A DNA stretch of 39,618 nucleotides from an uncultured archaeon (GTDB lineage Archaea; Micrarchaeota; Micrarchaeia; Anstonellales; Anstonellaceae): positions 1 through 39,618 of the forward strand of contig CABMCD010000037.1 in NCBI GenBank assembly GCA_902384555.1, read 5' to 3'. Made by a program: the position numbers and the translations under genes. Under the pieces are notes generated by a model. The model was not told where the DNA came from and searched no databases. It saw nothing but the letters and a program-made list of their open reading frames with translations. How positions within the stretch are numbered: the stretch's first letter is position 1; each line of letters starts with the position of its first letter. Shown in pieces: positions 38,139 through 39,618 of the stretch.

Positions 38139-39218
38139 ATGGGCGCAGCCGACAAACTCAAGGAACTAGAGGAAGAACTGGCCAGGACGCAGAAAAACAA
38201 GGCCACCGAGTTCCACATCGGCATCCTCAAATCCAAAATCGCCAGCCTCAAAAAGGCCGTCTCCGCCCCCAAAAAATCCGGCATCTCCTCCGCCGGATTC
38301 GACGTCAAGAAGTCGGGCGACGCCACCGTGGTGTTCATCGGCCTTCCCTCTACTGGCAAGTCCACCACCCTCAATGCGCTTACCGGCGCCAAATCCAAGA
38401 CGGCGGCCTACCATTTCACCACTTTGACCGTGGTGCCCGGCGCGCTCGATTACCGCGGCGCCAAAATCCAATTGCTGGACCTGCCCGGCATCATTGCCGG
38501 CGCAAAAGAGGGAAGCGGAAGAGGCAAGGAAGTGCTGGCCGTGGCCCGCAACGCCGACCTCATCCTTCTCATGCTCGACGTCTTCGACCCGCTCTATCGA
38601 CCCAAGCTGATTTCCGAGCTGGAGGGCATCGGCATCCGCGTCGACCAGGAGCCGCCCAACATCATCATCACGCCCAAACTGCGCGGCGGCGTCAACATCC
38701 ACGCCACCGTGCCGCTCACGCATTTGAACGACCGCATGATTATCGGCATCTTGCACGAGCAGGGCATCCACAACGCCGAAGTGATGATGCGCCAGGACGT
38801 CACCGTGGACCAGTTCATCGACGTATTGGAGGGCACGCGCAAATACACGCCCTCGCTCACCATCCTCAACAAAGTGGATTTGGTGCAAAAGGAATTCCTC
38901 AAGGCCATTCCCTACCCCTTCCTCTCCCTCTCAGCCGAGAAAAACAAGGGCGTGGAGGAGCTCAAGGAAGCCATTTGGGAGAAACTGCGCCTGATTCGCA
39001 TCTACACCAAGCGGCGCAACGAGGATGCGGATTCGGTGCCCATGATGATGCGCACCGGCACCACGGTGGGCGACATGTGCGACAAGCTGCACCGTGATTT
39101 GAGGAAACTCTTTAGGTATGCGCAGGTGTGGGGCCCATCCGCCAAATTCCCCGGGCAGAAAGTCGGACTGGAACACGTTTTGAAAGACGGGGACGTGGTG
39201 TGCGTGTACAAGAGATGA
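38139..39218 (+). CDS. DRG family GTPase
   Basis: A translation-associated GTPase conserved in archaea and eukaryotes. Length (359) is typical. A helical N-terminal region (1-60) comes first, then G1 GLPSTGKST at 68-76, TTLTVVPG, G3 DLPGIIAGA at 114-122 with the SGRGKE after it, G4 NKVD and the SAEKNKGVEELK region. The C-terminal TGS domain has a Thr-Gly-x-Thr-Val-Gly-Asp-x-Cys (RTGTTVGDMC), Leu-His-Arg-Asp and FPGQKVGLEHVLKDGDVV. A T-rich element about 25-30 bases before the ATG (near 38110) may be its TATA box. It is the second Obg-superfamily GTPase of the window. Confidence 0.95.
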   Translation: MGAADKLKELEEELARTQKNKATEFHIGILKSKIASLKKAVSAPKKSGISSAGFDVKKSGDATVVFIGLPSTGKSTTLNALTGAKSKTAAYHFTTLTVVPGALDYRGAKIQLLDLPGIIAGAKEGSGRGKEVLAVARNADLILLMLDVFDPLYRPKLISELEGIGIRVDQEPPNIIITPKLRGGVNIHATVPLTHLNDRMIIGILHEQGIHNAEVMMRQDVTVDQFIDVLEGTRKYTPSLTILNKVDLVQKEFLKAIPYPFLSLSAEKNKGVEELKEAIWEKLRLIRIYTKRRNEDADSVPMMMRTGTTVGDMCDKLHRDLRKLFRYAQVWGPSAKFPGQKVGLEHVLKDGDVVCVYKR

Positions 39219-39222
39219 GCCG

Positions 39223-39618
39223 ATGGCTATGAAAAAGAAGCCTGCCACGCCTCCCGCTTCTCGCACTTCTTCCCGCTCCGCTCCCGGCACTTCCCTCTCT
39301 ATCTGCCCCAAGTGCGGCCGCCCTCCGCGCGCCTCGGACTATTCTTCCATCGGTTTGCGCGGCTGGGCGCCGGACAACTTCCGCTGCCCCCACTGCGGCT
39401 ATTTTGGCCAGCCGGTGGTGCGCACCAAGCGGGCCGGCTGGTCAGAGGAGGAAAAAGACATCCTGCGCCACGACGCGGGCCGCCCCTCCAATGCCCTCAC
39501 CCCCCCCCCCACCCCCCTCCCACTTATTTTTGGGTTTTTTTTTTTTAAAAAATTAGCCCCCCAGCTTGGGGGCCATGGTTGGGGGGTTTCCGGGCCGCGG
39601 GGCCCCGGTTTTACGCCG
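39223..39618 (+). CDS. Zinc-ribbon protein, cut by contig end
   Basis: Begins four bases after the DRG stop (a second ATG at 39229 is equally possible). A Lys/Ser/Pro-rich N terminus is followed by a zinc ribbon ICPKCGRPPR...FRCPHCGYFG (CxxC, 23 residues, CxxC), then RTKRAGWSEEEKDILRHDAG. After about residue 92 the frame turns into poly-Pro, Phe and Lys from homopolymer runs and never stops before the window ends. That last part looks like unreliable sequence. The true C terminus is not seen. Function unknown; a role in RNA or translation is a guess. Confidence 0.6.
   Translation, partial: MAMKKKPATPPASRTSSRSAPGTSLSICPKCGRPPRASDYSSIGLRGWAPDNFRCPHCGYFGQPVVRTKRAGWSEEEKDILRHDAGRPSNALTPPPTPLPLIFGFFFFKKLAPQLGGHGWGVSGPRGPGFTP
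39505..39618. other. Low-complexity contig end, probably unreliable
   Basis: Runs of C (up to ten), T (up to 12) and A (up to six) and doubled homopolymers appear from about 39500 on. They differ from all other sequence in the window and look like a poor read or assembly end. Confidence 0.7.

Noticed and set aside
39505..39560. Poly-T/poly-C tract as a strong terminator
   Set aside because: The mixed homopolymers run to the very end of the window and corrupt the zinc-ribbon frame, so sequence artefact is the simpler explanation.
1..39618. CRISPR arrays, rRNA genes, insertion sequences with transposase, integrases
   Set aside because: None was seen: no evenly spaced direct repeats, no rRNA-like blocks, and no transposase or integrase motifs in any frame.

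Overview
This GC-rich 39.6-kb window reads as one end of an archaeal contig, most likely from a DPANN-type lineage (Micrarchaeota or Diapherotrites are the best guesses; the sequence alone does not decide). Archaeal hallmarks are SRP54, replication factor C large subunit, transcription factor E, aTrm56, class I lysyl-tRNA synthetase, a geranylgeranyl-type prenyl synthase, DUF63, a PRC-barrel protein, a DRG GTPase, TATA boxes 22-33 bases before many start codons (leaderless genes), and three tRNA genes that all carry an intron just 3' of the anticodon. Genes are densely packed on both strands and most envelope proteins are lineage-specific.

Layout: 0-2.4 kb, thymidylate kinase and two envelope proteins, one cut by an in-frame TAG; 2.4-4.9 kb, tRNA-Glu, SRP54, a small membrane protein and a three-repeat DNA-binding-like protein; 5-9.6 kb, a membrane protein, prenyl synthase, and a large membrane protein translationally coupled to a winged-helix regulator; 9.7-12.8 kb, small proteins, PheRS alpha and a membrane protein; 13-17.9 kb, two metallo-beta-lactamase-fold proteins (one RNase Z), an M23-type peptidase, an M42 aminopeptidase and unknowns; 18-22.5 kb, a two-repeat small protein, RFC-L, a YchF/Ygr210 GTPase and a glycoprotein-like protein with a cysteine repeat; 22.6-24.2 kb, tRNA-Lys, aTrm56, TFE and initiator tRNA-Met. 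At 24.23-25.08 kb lies an AT-rich island holding a small PD-(D/E)XK-like nuclease and a 387-bp unit bounded by 24-bp inverted repeats. The rest is a PRC-barrel protein, LysRS, a VirB2/pilin-like cluster (27.1-29.4 kb, with a reading-frame anomaly and an in-frame TAA), aminotransferase, a second cysteine-repeat lipoprotein, MarC, PRPP synthetase, DUF63, a small membrane protein, a 2Fe-2S ferredoxin-like protein, an 885-residue VirB11/CpaF-type ATPase, a membrane protein, DRG GTPase and a truncated zinc-ribbon gene at a low-quality contig end.

Functionally the window mixes information processing (tRNA genes, aminoacylation, tRNA modification and 3' processing, SRP, clamp loading, basal transcription), nucleotide precursor supply (dTMP kinase, PRPP) and lipid synthesis with an envelope/secretion theme: pilin-like proteins, a secretion ATPase, and many signal-peptide or C-terminally anchored proteins with no recognisable family.

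The most distinctive items are a cysteine repeat of alternating C-x11-C-x13 spacing shared by two distant secreted proteins, the inverted-repeat unit in the AT-rich island next to the initiator tRNA, the triple helix-turn-helix-like protein, in-frame stop codons in two envelope genes, and divergent gene pairs that seem to share one TATA element.
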